DNA of 64,000 bases from Cellulomonas terrae (GTDB lineage: Bacteria > Actinomycetota > Actinomycetes > Actinomycetales > Cellulomonadaceae). The translations under genes and the position numbers were made by a program. Below, piece after piece: positions 17,178 to 26,668 of this stretch. The stretch is from NCBI RefSeq assembly GCF_007990265.1, contig NZ_BJWH01000019.1:28903-92902 (forward strand). Reading direction: 5' to 3'. Under the pieces are notes generated by a model, which did no database searches, was not told the origin of the DNA, and saw only the letters and a program-made list of their open reading frames with translations. Within the stretch, counting starts at the first letter, position 1; the number at the start of each line of letters is the position of its first letter.

Positions 17178-18035
17178 TCATGCGGTGACGAAGTCGATGA
17201 GCTCCTCGACCCGGCCCAGGAGGCTGGGCTCGAGGTCGGCGTAGCTGCGCACCGAACGCAGGATCCGCTGCCACGCGCGGGCGACGTCCGCCTGCTCGTC
17301 GGCGGGCCAGCCGAGCTCGCGCAGGATGCCGTGCTTCCACTCGGTGCCCCGCTCGATCACCGGCCAGGCGTCGAGCCCGATCCGCTCGGGCCGGACCGCC
17401 TGCCACACGTCGACGTAGGGGTGGCCGAGCACCAGGACGGAGCCGGCCGGGGTGCCGCGGACGGCCTCGGCCGCGATCCGGCTCTCCTTGGACCCGGCGA
17501 CGAGGTGGTCCACCAGCACGCCGACGCGACGCCCGGGGCCGGGTGCGAAGTCCCGCAGGGCGTCCTGGAGGTTGTCGACGCCGTCGAGCAGCTCCACGAC
17601 GACCCCCTCCAGCCGCAGGTCGTCGCCCCAGACCTTCTCCACCAGCTCGGCGTCGTGCTTGCCCTCGACCCAGATCCGGCTGCCCCGGGCCACCCGCGCG
17701 CGGGCGTCGTGGACCGCGACCGACCCGGAGGCGGTGCGCGTCGGCCGCGCGGGCGCCGGCGCGCGCACGGGTGCGGTCAGGGCCACGGGCTCGCCGTCGA
17801 CCCAGAAGCCGCGGCCGAGCGGGAAGGTCCGGGTCCTGCCGCGCCGGTCCTCGAGGACCACCACGTGCTGGCCGCCGGACTTCTCGACGCGGACGACCGC
17901 GCCGACCCACCCGGTGGTGACCTCCTCGACGACGAGGCCGGTCTCGGCGGGCTGCGGGCGGCTGGTGCGGGTGGGTCGGTGGTGCGTCGAGCCGGAGCCC
18001 CCGAGCACGTCCGAGCCGTAGCGGTCGTCGTTCAC
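17178..18035 (-). CDS. DUF3097 family protein
   Basis: A 285-residue protein typical of actinobacterial DUF3097. An N-terminal SH3-like region (TTGWVGAVVRVEKSGGQHVVVLEDRRGRTRTFPL) is followed by a Toprim-like part containing IWVEGKHDAELVEKVWG, VVVELLDGVDNL and RRVGVLVDHLVAGSKE. The acidic residues in these stretches suit a metal-dependent nucleic-acid enzyme, but the activity is unknown. It diverges from hrcA, with the CIRCE region lying between them. Confidence 0.82.
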   Translation of the reverse strand: MNDDRYGSDVLGGSGSTHHRPTRTSRPQPAETGLVVEEVTTGWVGAVVRVEKSGGQHVVVLEDRRGRTRTFPLGRGFWVDGEPVALTAPVRAPAPARPTRTASGSVAVHDARARVARGSRIWVEGKHDAELVEKVWGDDLRLEGVVVELLDGVDNLQDALRDFAPGPGRRVGVLVDHLVAGSKESRIAAEAVRGTPAGSVLVLGHPYVDVWQAVRPERIGLDAWPVIERGTEWKHGILRELGWPADEQADVARAWQRILRSVRSYADLEPSLLGRVEELIDFVTA

Positions 18036-18107
18036 CCGGGCAGCCTAGGGGCGCAGGCGTGCACACAGCGGGTGCCGCCCCGTGAGTGTCGCGCCCGCGG
18101 CGTAGGA

Positions 18108-18134
18108 TTGGCACTCGCGTGCGGGGAGTGCTAC
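18108..18134 (+). promoter_or_regulatory. CIRCE element (HrcA operator)
   Basis: TTGGCACTC (18108-18116), a 9-base spacer and GAGTGCTAC (18126-18134) match the CIRCE consensus TTAGCACTC-N9-GAGTGCTAA at 16 of 18 arm positions. It sits 37 bases before hrcA, right after a TAGGAT -10-like box at 18103-18108, so HrcA should repress its own operon until heat stress. Confidence 0.92.
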
Positions 18135-18171
18135 CCCGCCGCGAGGCCACGAGGACGACGGAGGAGGCGAC

Positions 18172-19194
18172 ATGAGCGAGGACCGGCGACTGGACGTGCT
18201 GCGCGCGATCGTCGAGGACTACGTCGCCACGAAGGAGCCTGTCGGGTCGCGCGCGCTCGTCGAGCGGCACTCGCTCGGCGTCTCGCCCGCGACCATCCGC
18301 AACGACATGGCGGCGCTCGAGGAGGGCGGCTACATCGCGCAGCCGCACACGTCGGCGGGGCGCGTGCCGACGGACAAGGGCTACCGGCTGTTCGTCGACC
18401 AGCTGTCGACCGTGAAGCCGCTGTCGAGCCCGGAGCGGCGCGCGATCGGCACGTTCCTGGAGACCGCGCAGGACCTCGACGACGTCGTGGACCGCGCGGT
18501 CCGGCTGATCGCCCAGCTGACCCAGCAGGTCGCGGTCGTGCAGTACCCGTCGCTGCGGCGGTCGGCCCTGCGGCACGTGGAGCTCGTGCCGGTCGGGCTG
18601 CGGCACCTGCTGGTCGTGCTCATCACGGACACCGGTCGGGTCGAGCAGCGGACCCTCGAGCTCGGCACCGACCTCGACGAGTCCGTCGTCGCCCGCCTCC
18701 GCACCCGGCTCAACGTGAGCGCCGCCGGCCGCCGGCTCTCCGAGCTGCCCGTCGCGCTGGGGGAGCTGACCGACGGCTTCGCGCCGGCGGACCAGGTCCT
18801 CGTCAACGCGGTGGTCGCCGTGGTCGAGGAGACGCTGGCCCAGGAGAGCGAGGAGCGCGTCGTGCTGGCGGGCACCGCGAACCTCGCCCGCGTCGGCAGC
18901 ACGGACGTGCGCTCCATCGGCCCCGTGCTCGAGGCGCTCGAGGAGCAGGTCGTGCTCCTGCGTCTCTTCTCGGAGATGGCCGAGGACCACGCGGCGGTGG
19001 CGGTGCGGATCGGCCGGGAGACCCAGCACGACGGGCTCGTCGAGACGAGCTTCGTGACCACCGGCTACGGCGACGAGGGTGGTGGGTCCGTGGCCCGCAT
19101 CGGCTCGATCGGACCGCTGCGCATGGACTACCCGGGCACCATGTCCGCCGTCCGCGCCGTGGCCCGGTACCTGACCCGGATCCTCGCCCAATGA
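18172..19194 (+). CDS. hrcA: Heat-inducible transcription repressor HrcA
   Basis: A 340-residue repressor that binds CIRCE and is kept active by GroEL. Residues about 1-75 form a winged helix ([60 protein letters not shown]); the remainder is the HrcA core, ending [27 protein letters not shown] site lies just upstream, giving autoregulation. dnaJ follows after 61 bases, the usual actinobacterial hrcA-dnaJ arrangement. Confidence 0.96.
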   Translation: MSEDRRLDVLRAIVEDYVATKEPVGSRALVERHSLGVSPATIRNDMAALEEGGYIAQPHTSAGRVPTDKGYRLFVDQLSTVKPLSSPERRAIGTFLETAQDLDDVVDRAVRLIAQLTQQVAVVQYPSLRRSALRHVELVPVGLRHLLVVLITDTGRVEQRTLELGTDLDESVVARLRTRLNVSAAGRRLSELPVALGELTDGFAPADQVLVNAVVAVVEETLAQESEERVVLAGTANLARVGSTDVRSIGPVLEALEEQVVLLRLFSEMAEDHAAVAVRIGRETQHDGLVETSFVTTGYGDEGGGSVARIGSIGPLRMDYPGTMSAVRAVARYLTRILAQ

Positions 19195-19255
19195 CACGAC
19201 CGCGCCCCGACGCTGCACACCTCTTACCGACCGCTGGAAGCGAGCAGACCCTCCC

Positions 19256-20383
19256 GTGACCGACTACTACGAGATCCTCGGCGTGCCCCGCGACGCGAGC
19301 CCCGAGCAGATCAAGAAGGCCTACCGCAAGCTCGCGCGCGAGCACCACCCCGACGTGGCGGGGTCGGACACCGGTTCGGAGGACACGTTCAAGGACGTCT
19401 CCCGCGCCTACGACGTGCTCGGCAACCCCGAGAAGCGGCGCGCCTACGACCTGGGCGGCGACCCGTCGTCCCCGGGCGGCGGCATGGGCGGCGGGTTCGG
19501 CTTCCAGGACATCTTCGAGACGTTCTTCGGCGCCGCGACGGGCGCCGCGGCCCAGCGCGGGCCGATCCCGCGCGCGCGCCGGGGGCAGGACGCGCTCGTC
19601 CGGCTCGACCTCGACCTGGCGGACGTCACCTTCGGCGTGCACAAGGACGTCCCGGTGGACACCGCCGTGGTCTGCCCGACGTGCAGCGGCTCGTGCTGCC
19701 GGCCGGGCACGTCGCCGCGCACCTGTGAGGTCTGCGGCGGGCGCGGGTCCGTCCAGCGCGTCGCCCGCTCGTTCCTCGGCCAGGTCATGACGACGCAGCC
19801 GTGCGCCGCGTGCCACGGGTTCGGCACGGTCATCCCCGAGCCGTGCACCGAGTGCTCCGGCGAGGGCCGCGTCCGCTCGCGCCGCACCCTGAGCGTGGAC
19901 GTGCCTGCGGGCGTCGACACCGGCACCCGGATCAAGCTCACCGGCCAGGGCGAGGTCGGTCCCGCCGGCGGACCGGCCGGCGACGTCTACCTCGAGGTGC
20001 GCGAGCGCAAGCACGACACGTTCGTGCGCCGCGGGGACGACCTGCACGCCACGCTCGAGGTGCCGATGACCGCCGCGGCGCTCGGCACGGTGCTCATGCT
20101 CGACACGCTCGACGGCCCGCGCGAGGTCGACCTGCGGCCGGGCACGCAGCCGGCGCAGATCGTGTCGCTCAAGGGGCTCGGCGTCGGCCACCTGCACGCC
20201 ACCGGTCGCGGCGACCTGCACGTCCACGTCGAGGTGCACGTGCCGACCGCGATGGACGACGAGCAGGCGGAGCTGCTGCGCAGGCTTGCTGCGCTGCGCG
20301 GCGAGGAGCGCCCGGAGGCGCGCCTGTCCGCCTCCAGCTCGGGCGTGTTCTCCAAGCTGCGCGACAAGCTCTCGGGCCGCTGA
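19256..20383 (+). CDS. dnaJ: Chaperone protein DnaJ (DnaJ2 type)
   Basis: Hsp40 co-chaperone of DnaK. A J domain (residues 1-66, with HHPDV containing the HPD motif) is followed by a Gly-rich linker, a zinc domain with four cysteine pairs (CPTCSGSC, CEVCGGRG, CAACHGFG, CTECSGEG) and the C-terminal beta domain. In the first zinc repeat the final Gly of CxxCxGxG is Cys, a small deviation. 375 residues, normal length. The GTG start at 19256 begins TDYYEILGVPRDA. Under HrcA control by position. Confidence 0.95.
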   Translation: MTDYYEILGVPRDASPEQIKKAYRKLAREHHPDVAGSDTGSEDTFKDVSRAYDVLGNPEKRRAYDLGGDPSSPGGGMGGGFGFQDIFETFFGAATGAAAQRGPIPRARRGQDALVRLDLDLADVTFGVHKDVPVDTAVVCPTCSGSCCRPGTSPRTCEVCGGRGSVQRVARSFLGQVMTTQPCAACHGFGTVIPEPCTECSGEGRVRSRRTLSVDVPAGVDTGTRIKLTGQGEVGPAGGPAGDVYLEVRERKHDTFVRRGDDLHATLEVPMTAAALGTVLMLDTLDGPREVDLRPGTQPAQIVSLKGLGVGHLHATGRGDLHVHVEVHVPTAMDDEQAELLRRLAALRGEERPEARLSASSSGVFSKLRDKLSGR

Positions 20384-20405
20384 CAGTGACGGGGTCGGCG
20401 GCGTC

Positions 20406-21164
20406 ATGAGCGCGCCCGTCTTCCTCGCCGAGCCCGGCACGCTCGACGAGGTCACCGACGGCGCCACGTACCTCCTCGACGGCACCGAGGGCAGGCACGC
20501 GGGCGTCGTCCAGCGCCGCGCCCCCGGGGAACGGGTCGACGTCGTCGACGGCTGTGGCGTGCGCCTGCTCGGGGTGGTCGGCGCGGTGACGCCCGAGGGT
20601 GTGGTCGTGCACGTGCAGCAGCGCGTCGTCGAGCCGGCTCCCGCGGTGACGCTGGTCCTCGTGCAGGCGCTCGCCAAGGGGGACCGGGACGAGATGGCGA
20701 TCGAGGCGGCCACCGAGGTGGGCGTCGACGCGGTGGTGCCGTGGCAGGCCGAGCGGTCGATCGTCGTGTGGCGCGGCGAACGGGCGGCGAAGAGCCGCGC
20801 GCGCTGGCTCGGGACCGTGCGGGCCGCCGCCAAGCAGTCCCGTCGCGCCCGCGTGCCGGACGTCGAGGTCGCGCTCGACGGGCGGGCGCTGGTCGAGCGC
20901 GTCCGCGCGGTCGTGGCCGCCGGTGGGGCCGTCCTCGTGCTGCACGAGGACGCGACCGAGCCGCTCGCGTCGACCTGCCTGCCGGCGGCGGGGGAGTGCC
21001 TCGTCGTCGTCGGCCCTGAGGGCGGGATCGGCGACGGCGAGCTGGGCCGACTCGTGGAGGCGGGAGCCAGCGCCGTCCGGCTCGGCCCGCACGTGCTGCG
21101 GACGTCGACGGCAGGGCCCGTCGCGCTCGCGATGCTGGCCGAGCGGCTCGGTCGCTGGGGCTGA
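20406..21164 (+). CDS. rsmE: 16S rRNA (uracil-1498-N3)-methyltransferase
   Basis: SPOUT-class methyltransferase that modifies U1498 of 16S rRNA. A PUA-like N-terminal domain is followed by the knot domain with LVQALAKGDRDEMAIEAATEVGVDAVVPW, VVVGPEGGIGDGELGRL and the ending RLGPHVLRTSTAGPVALAML. 252 residues. It follows dnaJ after 22 bases, the standard dnaJ-rsmE order in Gram-positive bacteria. Confidence 0.95.
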   Translation: MSAPVFLAEPGTLDEVTDGATYLLDGTEGRHAGVVQRRAPGERVDVVDGCGVRLLGVVGAVTPEGVVVHVQQRVVEPAPAVTLVLVQALAKGDRDEMAIEAATEVGVDAVVPWQAERSIVVWRGERAAKSRARWLGTVRAAAKQSRRARVPDVEVALDGRALVERVRAVVAAGGAVLVLHEDATEPLASTCLPAAGECLVVVGPEGGIGDGELGRLVEAGASAVRLGPHVLRTSTAGPVALAMLAERLGRWG

Positions 21165-21262
21165 CCGCCCGCCGCACGCATTCCTGTGGGCGCCGCCTCG
21201 TAGACTGAGGGCGACGTCCGTACCCGTCACGACCTAAGGAGCGCACGGCGCACGCCGAGCAC

Positions 21263-22261
21263 ATGGTTGAGTCCACTTCCGCAGCGCGTACCTCCGCCGC
21301 ACCCGCGCGCGTCGAGCACAGGATCAGCGTCCCCTCCGAGGTCTCGATGGTCGAGCTGCTCGGGTTGCGGGACGAGGTCCTTCGGACCATCGAGTCGGGG
21401 TTCACCGGCGTCGACATCCACGTCCGTGGCAACGAGGTCACCCTGGCCGGCCCGGTCGGTGACGTCGCGCTGGTGTCGCGGCTCGTCGACGAGCTCGTCG
21501 AGATGGCCGCCGGCGGCACCCCGCTCACCGCCGAGGTGGTGACCCGGTCGGTCGCCATGCTGACGGCCGTGTCGAGCGCCCGGCCCGCCGACGTCCTGTC
21601 CTTCAACATCCTCACCAGCCGCGGGCGGACCATCCGCGCCAAGACGTCCGGGCAGAAGGACTACGTCGACGCGATCGACCGGCACACCGTGACGTTCGGC
21701 ATCGGGCCCGCGGGCACCGGCAAGACGTACCTGGCGATGGCCAAGGCCGTGCAGGCGCTGCAGGACCGCACGGTGCACCGGATCGTGCTCACCCGGCCCG
21801 CGGTCGAGGCGGGGGAGCGGCTCGGGTTCCTGCCCGGCAACCTCTCGGACAAGATCGACCCCTACCTGCGTCCGCTGTACGACGCGCTGCACGACATGGT
21901 CGACGCCGAGTCGATCCCGCGGCTCATGGAGGCGGGGACCATCGAGGTCGCACCGCTGGCCTACATGCGCGGACGCACCCTGAACGACGCGTTCATCATC
22001 CTCGACGAGGCGCAGAACACCTCCGTCGAGCAGATGAAGATGTTCCTGACGCGCCTCGGGTTCGGCTCGAAGGTCGTCGTCACCGGCGACATCACGCAGG
22101 TGGACCTGCCGTCGTCGCAGACCTCGGGCCTGCGCGTGGTGGAGCAGATCCTGCAGGGCGTCGACGACGTCTCGTTCTGCCGGCTGACGTCCTCGGACGT
22201 GGTCCGGCACCGGCTGGTCAGCGAGATCATCGACGCGTACGCGCGCTGGGACAGGAGCTGA
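21263..22261 (+). CDS. phoH: PhoH-like ATPase
   Basis: A 332-residue P-loop ATPase of the PhoH family, linked to RNA metabolism. An N-terminal KH-like region (residues 20-100) precedes the ATPase domain with Walker A GPAGTGKT, Walker [10 protein letters not shown] and [13 protein letters not shown]. The ATG at 21263 is the only good start; AAGGAG at 21236-21241 is 21 bases away, further than usual, so the real ribosome-binding site is unclear. ybeY follows after 7 bases. Confidence 0.93.
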   Translation: MVESTSAARTSAAPARVEHRISVPSEVSMVELLGLRDEVLRTIESGFTGVDIHVRGNEVTLAGPVGDVALVSRLVDELVEMAAGGTPLTAEVVTRSVAMLTAVSSARPADVLSFNILTSRGRTIRAKTSGQKDYVDAIDRHTVTFGIGPAGTGKTYLAMAKAVQALQDRTVHRIVLTRPAVEAGERLGFLPGNLSDKIDPYLRPLYDALHDMVDAESIPRLMEAGTIEVAPLAYMRGRTLNDAFIILDEAQNTSVEQMKMFLTRLGFGSKVVVTGDITQVDLPSSQTSGLRVVEQILQGVDDVSFCRLTSSDVVRHRLVSEIIDAYARWDRS

Positions 22262-22268
22262 GGCGGCC

Positions 22269-22721
22269 GTGAGCGTCGAGGTCAACAACGAGTCCGGGTA
22301 CGACGTCGACGAGGCGGAGTTCGCCGCGCTCGCGCGCTACGTGCTGGACGAGATGCACGTGCACCCGCAGACCGACCTGTCGATCCTGCTCGTCGGGACG
22401 GACGTCATGACGGACCTGCACGTCAAGTGGATGGACGAGCCCGGGCCCACCGACGTGCTGTCGTTCCCGATGGACGAGCTGCGCCCCGGACGCGAGGGGG
22501 ACGTGACCCCCGCCGGCCTGCTCGGCGACGTGGTCCTGTGCCCCGAGGTCGCCGCGCAGCAGGCGCGCACCGCGGGTCACTCGACTGCCGAGGAGCTGCT
22601 CCTCCTGACCACGCACGGGATCCTGCACCTGCTCGGCTACGACCACGCCGAGCCGGAGGAGGAGAAGGAGATGTTCGCCCTCCAGCGCCGGCTGCTGCTG
22701 ACGTTCCTGGCGTCCCGATGA
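22269..22721 (+). CDS. ybeY: Endoribonuclease YbeY (rRNA maturation factor)
   Basis: A 150-residue zinc metalloprotein for 16S rRNA 3' maturation and ribosome quality control. The zinc signature [11 protein letters not shown] lies near residue 117, and the upstream [10 protein letters not shown] stretch is typical. Starts with GTG at 22269. Its stop overlaps the ATG of the next gene (ATGA), so translation of ybeY and the CorC-like gene is coupled. Confidence 0.96.
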   Translation: MSVEVNNESGYDVDEAEFAALARYVLDEMHVHPQTDLSILLVGTDVMTDLHVKWMDEPGPTDVLSFPMDELRPGREGDVTPAGLLGDVVLCPEVAAQQARTAGHSTAEELLLLTTHGILHLLGYDHAEPEEEKEMFALQRRLLLTFLASR

Positions 22722-24052
22722 CGGACGTCCCCGTCGCGCTGCTGGTCCTCGTCGCGGCGCTCGGCATCGCCACGGCCGCGGCGCTGTCCGCGGGCGAGGT
22801 GGCCGTCGTGCGCGTCTCCCGGGCGGCGGTCTCCGAGCTCGTCGTCGAGCGGAACCCCGCGGCGGACCGTGTCCGCGCCCTGGCCGAGCACCCCGCACGG
22901 GTGGCGTCGGCCGCTGCCTTCGTGCGTCTGCTCGCCGAGATGACGGCGACGGTCTGCATCACGCTCGTCGTCGCGTCCGGTGACCTCCCCTGGTGGGCGG
23001 TGCTGCTCGTCGCGGTCGCCGTCTGCGGTCTCGTGGCGTTCCTGCTGGTCCGCGCGAGCCCGCGCACCCTCGGCCGACGGCACCCCGTCGCCGTCGTGAC
23101 CCGCCTCTCGCGCGTGCTCGTGGCCGTGACCGCCGTCGCCGGCCGGCTGGGCGCCGCCGGGCGGCCCGGTGCCGGGTCGGCCGCCGAGGAGGAGGACGAG
23201 CTGCGGGACATGGTGCAGCGTGTGAGCGAGTCGGACGTCATCGAGGACGAGGAGCGCGAGATGTTCCGGTCCGTCCTCGAGCTCGGCGAGACCCTCACGC
23301 GCGAGGTCATGGTCCCCCGCACGGACATGGTGACCGCGGCCGAGGACACCCCGCTGCGCAAGGCGCTCGCGCTCCTGCTGCGCTCCGGGTTCTCCCGGGT
23401 GCCGCTCGTCGGCGACTCCGTCGACGACCTGCGGGGCGTGCTCTACCTCAAGGACGTGGTCGGGCGGTTGCCGATCGCCCCCGCGGGTCGGTCGGACCGC
23501 CAGCAGCAGGAGGCGATGCTCGACGCGCCCGCGTCGTCGCTCGCGCGGCCCGCGGTGTTCGTCCCGGAGTCGAAGCCCGTCGACGAGCTGCTGCGCGAGC
23601 TGCAGAGCGGCTCGTCGCACATGGCGATGGTCGTCGACGAGTACGGCGGCATCGCCGGCCTGGTGACCATCGAGGACGCGCTCGAGGAGATCGTCGGCGA
23701 GCTGACCGACGAGCACGACCCGTCCGCCCCCGTCGTCGAGGAGCTGGGCGACGGCGTCTTCCGGGTCCCCGCGCGCTTCGGCCGGGACGAGCTGGGCGAG
23801 CTGTTCGACCTCGAGGTGGACGACGAGGACGTCGACACCGTGGGTGGTCTGTTCGCCAAGGCGCTCGGCAAGGTCCCCCTCCCCGGCTCCGCCGGCGACA
23901 TCCACGGGCTGCACCTGGTCGCCGACCGTGTCGAGGGCCGCCGCCGGCGGCTCGCCACGGTGCTGGTCAGCATGGCCGAGAGCACGGACCGACCGACGGA
24001 CACCCCCACACCGGGCCGCGCCCCGACCGACACCCACGGAGCCACCCGATGA
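22718..24052 (+). CDS. Hemolysin C/CorC-like CNNM-type membrane protein with CBS domains
   Basis: A 444-residue protein with an N-terminal CNNM (DUF21) membrane domain of three to four segments ([29 protein letters not shown]), two CBS domains ([59 protein letters not shown]) and a CorC/HlyC transporter-associated domain at the end. The family is linked to magnesium and cobalt efflux; 'hemolysin' is historical. It sits between ybeY and era with 4-base overlaps on both sides. The last 25 or so residues are a Thr/Pro-rich tail. Confidence 0.9.
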   Translation: MTDVPVALLVLVAALGIATAAALSAGEVAVVRVSRAAVSELVVERNPAADRVRALAEHPARVASAAAFVRLLAEMTATVCITLVVASGDLPWWAVLLVAVAVCGLVAFLLVRASPRTLGRRHPVAVVTRLSRVLVAVTAVAGRLGAAGRPGAGSAAEEEDELRDMVQRVSESDVIEDEEREMFRSVLELGETLTREVMVPRTDMVTAAEDTPLRKALALLLRSGFSRVPLVGDSVDDLRGVLYLKDVVGRLPIAPAGRSDRQQQEAMLDAPASSLARPAVFVPESKPVDELLRELQSGSSHMAMVVDEYGGIAGLVTIEDALEEIVGELTDEHDPSAPVVEELGDGVFRVPARFGRDELGELFDLEVDDEDVDTVGGLFAKALGKVPLPGSAGDIHGLHLVADRVEGRRRRLATVLVSMAESTDRPTDTPTPGRAPTDTHGATR

Positions 24053-24963
24053 CCTTCCACTCCGGATTCGCCTGCTTCGTCGGGCGCCCCAACGCCGGCA
24101 AGTCGACGCTGACCAACGCGCTCGTCGGCCAGAAGGTCGCCATCACGTCCGGGCGCCCGCAGACGACGCGGCACACCGTGCGCGGCATCGTGCACCGGCC
24201 CGACGCGCAGCTGATCCTCGTCGACACCCCGGGCCTGCACCGCCCCCGGACCCTGCTCGGCGAGCGGCTGAACGCCCTGGTCAAGGACACGCTCACCGAG
24301 GTCGACGTGGTCGGCTTCTGCCTGCCGGCGGACCAGCGGGTGGGTCCGGGCGACCGGTTCATCGCCGAGCAGATGTCTGAGCTGGCGCGCGACGGCCGCG
24401 GGACGCCCGTGGTCGCGGTCGTCACCAAGGCGGACCTGGTGGGCAAGGGCAAGCTCGCGGAGCACCTCATGGCCGTGCAGGCGCTGGGGGAGTGGGCGGA
24501 CATCGTGCCCGTCTCGGCGACGTCGGGGTACAACGTGGACGTGCTGGAGAACGTGCTGGTCGGGCACCTCCCGGAGGGCACCCCGCTGTACGCCGAGGGC
24601 GAGCTCACCGACGAGCCCGAGGCGGTCATGGTCGCGGAGCTGGTCCGCGAGGCAGCGCTGGAGGGTGTGCGCGACGAGCTGCCGCACTCGCTGGCCGTGG
24701 TCGTCGACGAGATCGTGGCCCGCGACGAGCCCGCCGCGAACGGGGTGCCCATGCTCGACGTGCGCGTGCACCTTTTCGTCGAGCGGGACAGCCAGAAGGC
24801 CATCATCATCGGCAAGGGCGGCGCTCGGCTGCGCGACGTCGGCAGCCAGGCCCGCCGGGGGATCGAGGCCCTGCTCGGGGCCCGCGTCTACCTGGACCTG
24901 CACGTGAAGGTGGCCAAGGACTGGCAGCGTGACCCGAAGCAGCTCGGGAAGCTGGGCTTCTGA
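24049..24963 (+). CDS. era: GTPase Era
   Basis: Essential Ras-like GTPase that helps 30S assembly and binds 16S rRNA near its 3' end. G1 GRPNAGKST, G3 DTPG, G4 TKAD, switch region TSGRPQTTRHTVRGI, and the C-terminal KH domain with the IIGKGGARLRDVGSQAR loop are all present. 304 residues. ATG at 24049 overlaps the preceding stop. Confidence 0.97.
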   Translation: MTFHSGFACFVGRPNAGKSTLTNALVGQKVAITSGRPQTTRHTVRGIVHRPDAQLILVDTPGLHRPRTLLGERLNALVKDTLTEVDVVGFCLPADQRVGPGDRFIAEQMSELARDGRGTPVVAVVTKADLVGKGKLAEHLMAVQALGEWADIVPVSATSGYNVDVLENVLVGHLPEGTPLYAEGELTDEPEAVMVAELVREAALEGVRDELPHSLAVVVDEIVARDEPAANGVPMLDVRVHLFVERDSQKAIIIGKGGARLRDVGSQARRGIEALLGARVYLDLHVKVAKDWQRDPKQLGKLGF

Positions 24964-24965
24964 GC

Positions 24966-26555
24966 ATGCTGAGATCGGGTGGGCGCACGGTGTCTCGCGT
25001 GCGCGCGGACGTGGACCGGCACGTGGGCCGGTCCTACCGGGTCGCCGCGAGCACGGCCCTCGGCGTGGTGATCCTGGCGGTCCTGGGTGCCGTGATGGGA
25101 CCGCAGTGGGACCCGGTGCCGCTGGCCGACCCGCTCGTCGTGGAGACGTCGTCGACCGCCATCGGCTCCGCAGCGCCCGTTCCGGAGTACGACGTGCGGA
25201 CGTCCGTCGTCTCGGTGCGGCTCGACGGCGCGACCGTCGAGGCCCAGATCAGCGAGCCGGTCGGGCTCGACGGTCCCAAGCCCGGGGTCGTGTTCGTGCA
25301 CGGCGCCGGCACCGGGCGCTTCGACACGGCCTTCCTCGCGCAGGCCCGTGCGCTGGCGGCGTCCGGGATCGTCGCGATGGTGCCGAACAAGCGGCTCGAC
25401 ACGTACACCACCCGGCACCGCGACTACGTGCTGATGGCCGCGGACTACGAGGCCTCGGTCGAGGTGCTGCAGTCCTACCCCGGGGTCGACCCCGAGGGCG
25501 TGGGCATCTACGCGGAGAGCGAGGGCGGCTGGATCGCGCCGGTCATGGCCGCTGAGGACCCGTCGATCGCGTTCGTCGTCCTCGTGTCGTCGCCGGTGGT
25601 GCCGCCGCGCGAGCAGGCCGCGTTCGCGGTCGACTCCTACCTACGCAACACCGGCGTGCCGCACGGGGTGTTCCGCGCGATCCCGCGGGCCGTCGGCATG
25701 TCGCTGCCCGGCGGCGGGTTCGAGTACGCCGACTTCGACGTCGCCCCGTACCAGCGCGAGATGCGCCAGCCGGTGCTCGTCGTCTACGGCACGGGTGACG
25801 CGTCGATGCCCGTGATCCAGGGTGCCGAGCAGGTCCTCCAGGACACGGCGGTCGCCGGGAACGGTGACGTGACCGTGCGCTACTACGAGGGCGCGAACCA
25901 CGGCATCCGCGTCGGCGGTGAGGTCGCCCCGACGTTCCTGCGCGACCTGTCCGGTTGGGTGCTGGGCCTGCCCGCGACCGGCGACGCCGAACCGCGGGTC
26001 GCCGGGGCCCAGCCCGTCCAGACGTACGTCGCGGAACCCGTCCCCGAGCCTCGCTGGTTCGGGGACGGCGACGTCGTCCTGGCGCTCGCCATCGCCTCGG
26101 TGGCCCTGATCGTGCTCGGTCCGCTGGCCGTCCTGGTCGCGCGCGGCGTCGAGGAGGCCACCGACCGGGTGCGCCGCCGTCGCGGAGCTGCCGTGACCGT
26201 CGCGGGGCCGCGGTTCGCGCGCGGGGTGCTGCCCCGGCTGCTCGCCCTGGGCGCCGGTGCGATCGGCACGGTGCTCGGGCTGGTCTGGTACATCGTCGCG
26301 GTCGCACGCCTCGCGCTCGACTACCAGCGCGACGACCTCGTCGTGCAGGGCGGTTGGGTCGTGGTGCGGGTCCTGGGTATCGCGGTGGTCGTCGTGGGGG
26401 TCCTGCTGCTGCGACGGTGCCGTCGGATCCGCCTCGCCGGGCAGGTCCCGGCGCCCGGGGTCGTGCGGACCACCGTGCTGTGGTCGGGCGTCATAGGCTC
26501 CGTCCTACTGCTCGTCATCCTGGCCTACTGGGGCGTGTTCCAGCTCGGGATCTGA
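24966..26555 (+). CDS. Membrane-anchored alpha/beta hydrolase
   Basis: A 529-residue protein: one membrane segment near residues 26-45, an extracytoplasmic alpha/beta-hydrolase domain (about 75-335), and four membrane segments in the last 190 residues. The oxyanion region is VVFVHGAGTGRFDTAF; the proposed triad is Ser185 in AESEGG, Asp278 in GTGDASMP and His312 in GANHGIR. The nucleophile elbow has Ala where the usual GxSxG has its first Gly. Substrate unknown; the fold suggests a peptidase or esterase of the outer membrane face. It starts 2 bases after era and may be in its transcript. Confidence 0.78.
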   Translation: MLRSGGRTVSRVRADVDRHVGRSYRVAASTALGVVILAVLGAVMGPQWDPVPLADPLVVETSSTAIGSAAPVPEYDVRTSVVSVRLDGATVEAQISEPVGLDGPKPGVVFVHGAGTGRFDTAFLAQARALAASGIVAMVPNKRLDTYTTRHRDYVLMAADYEASVEVLQSYPGVDPEGVGIYAESEGGWIAPVMAAEDPSIAFVVLVSSPVVPPREQAAFAVDSYLRNTGVPHGVFRAIPRAVGMSLPGGGFEYADFDVAPYQREMRQPVLVVYGTGDASMPVIQGAEQVLQDTAVAGNGDVTVRYYEGANHGIRVGGEVAPTFLRDLSGWVLGLPATGDAEPRVAGAQPVQTYVAEPVPEPRWFGDGDVVLALAIASVALIVLGPLAVLVARGVEEATDRVRRRRGAAVTVAGPRFARGVLPRLLALGAGAIGTVLGLVWYIVAVARLALDYQRDDLVVQGGWVVVRVLGIAVVVVGVLLLRRCRRIRLAGQVPAPGVVRTTVLWSGVIGSVLLLVILAYWGVFQLGI

Positions 26556-26628
26556 CCAGGGTCGACCGCACGGCGGTTCGCGTTGTGTACGAAGCGCTCA
26601 CGTACGGCACGATGTGCGCCGATGATCT

Positions 26629-26650
26629 GAACGGTCCACCAGGACCGTTC
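26629..26650 (+). promoter_or_regulatory. 9-bp hairpin before the PP2C gene
   Basis: GAACGGTCC (26629-26637) and GGACCGTTC (26642-26650) pair perfectly around ACCA. It lies 19 bases before the PP2C start and 74 after the hydrolase stop, so it may be an operator or leader hairpin of the large operon, or a weak terminator of the upstream one. Confidence 0.4.
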
Positions 26651-26668
26651 CCAGGACGAGGGGGTCGC

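Noticed and set aside
17095..19218. 707-residue minus-strand frame and 704-residue plus-strand frame across DUF3097-hrcA
   Set aside because: Both are out-of-frame shadows; the DUF3097 and HrcA frames carry the family motifs.
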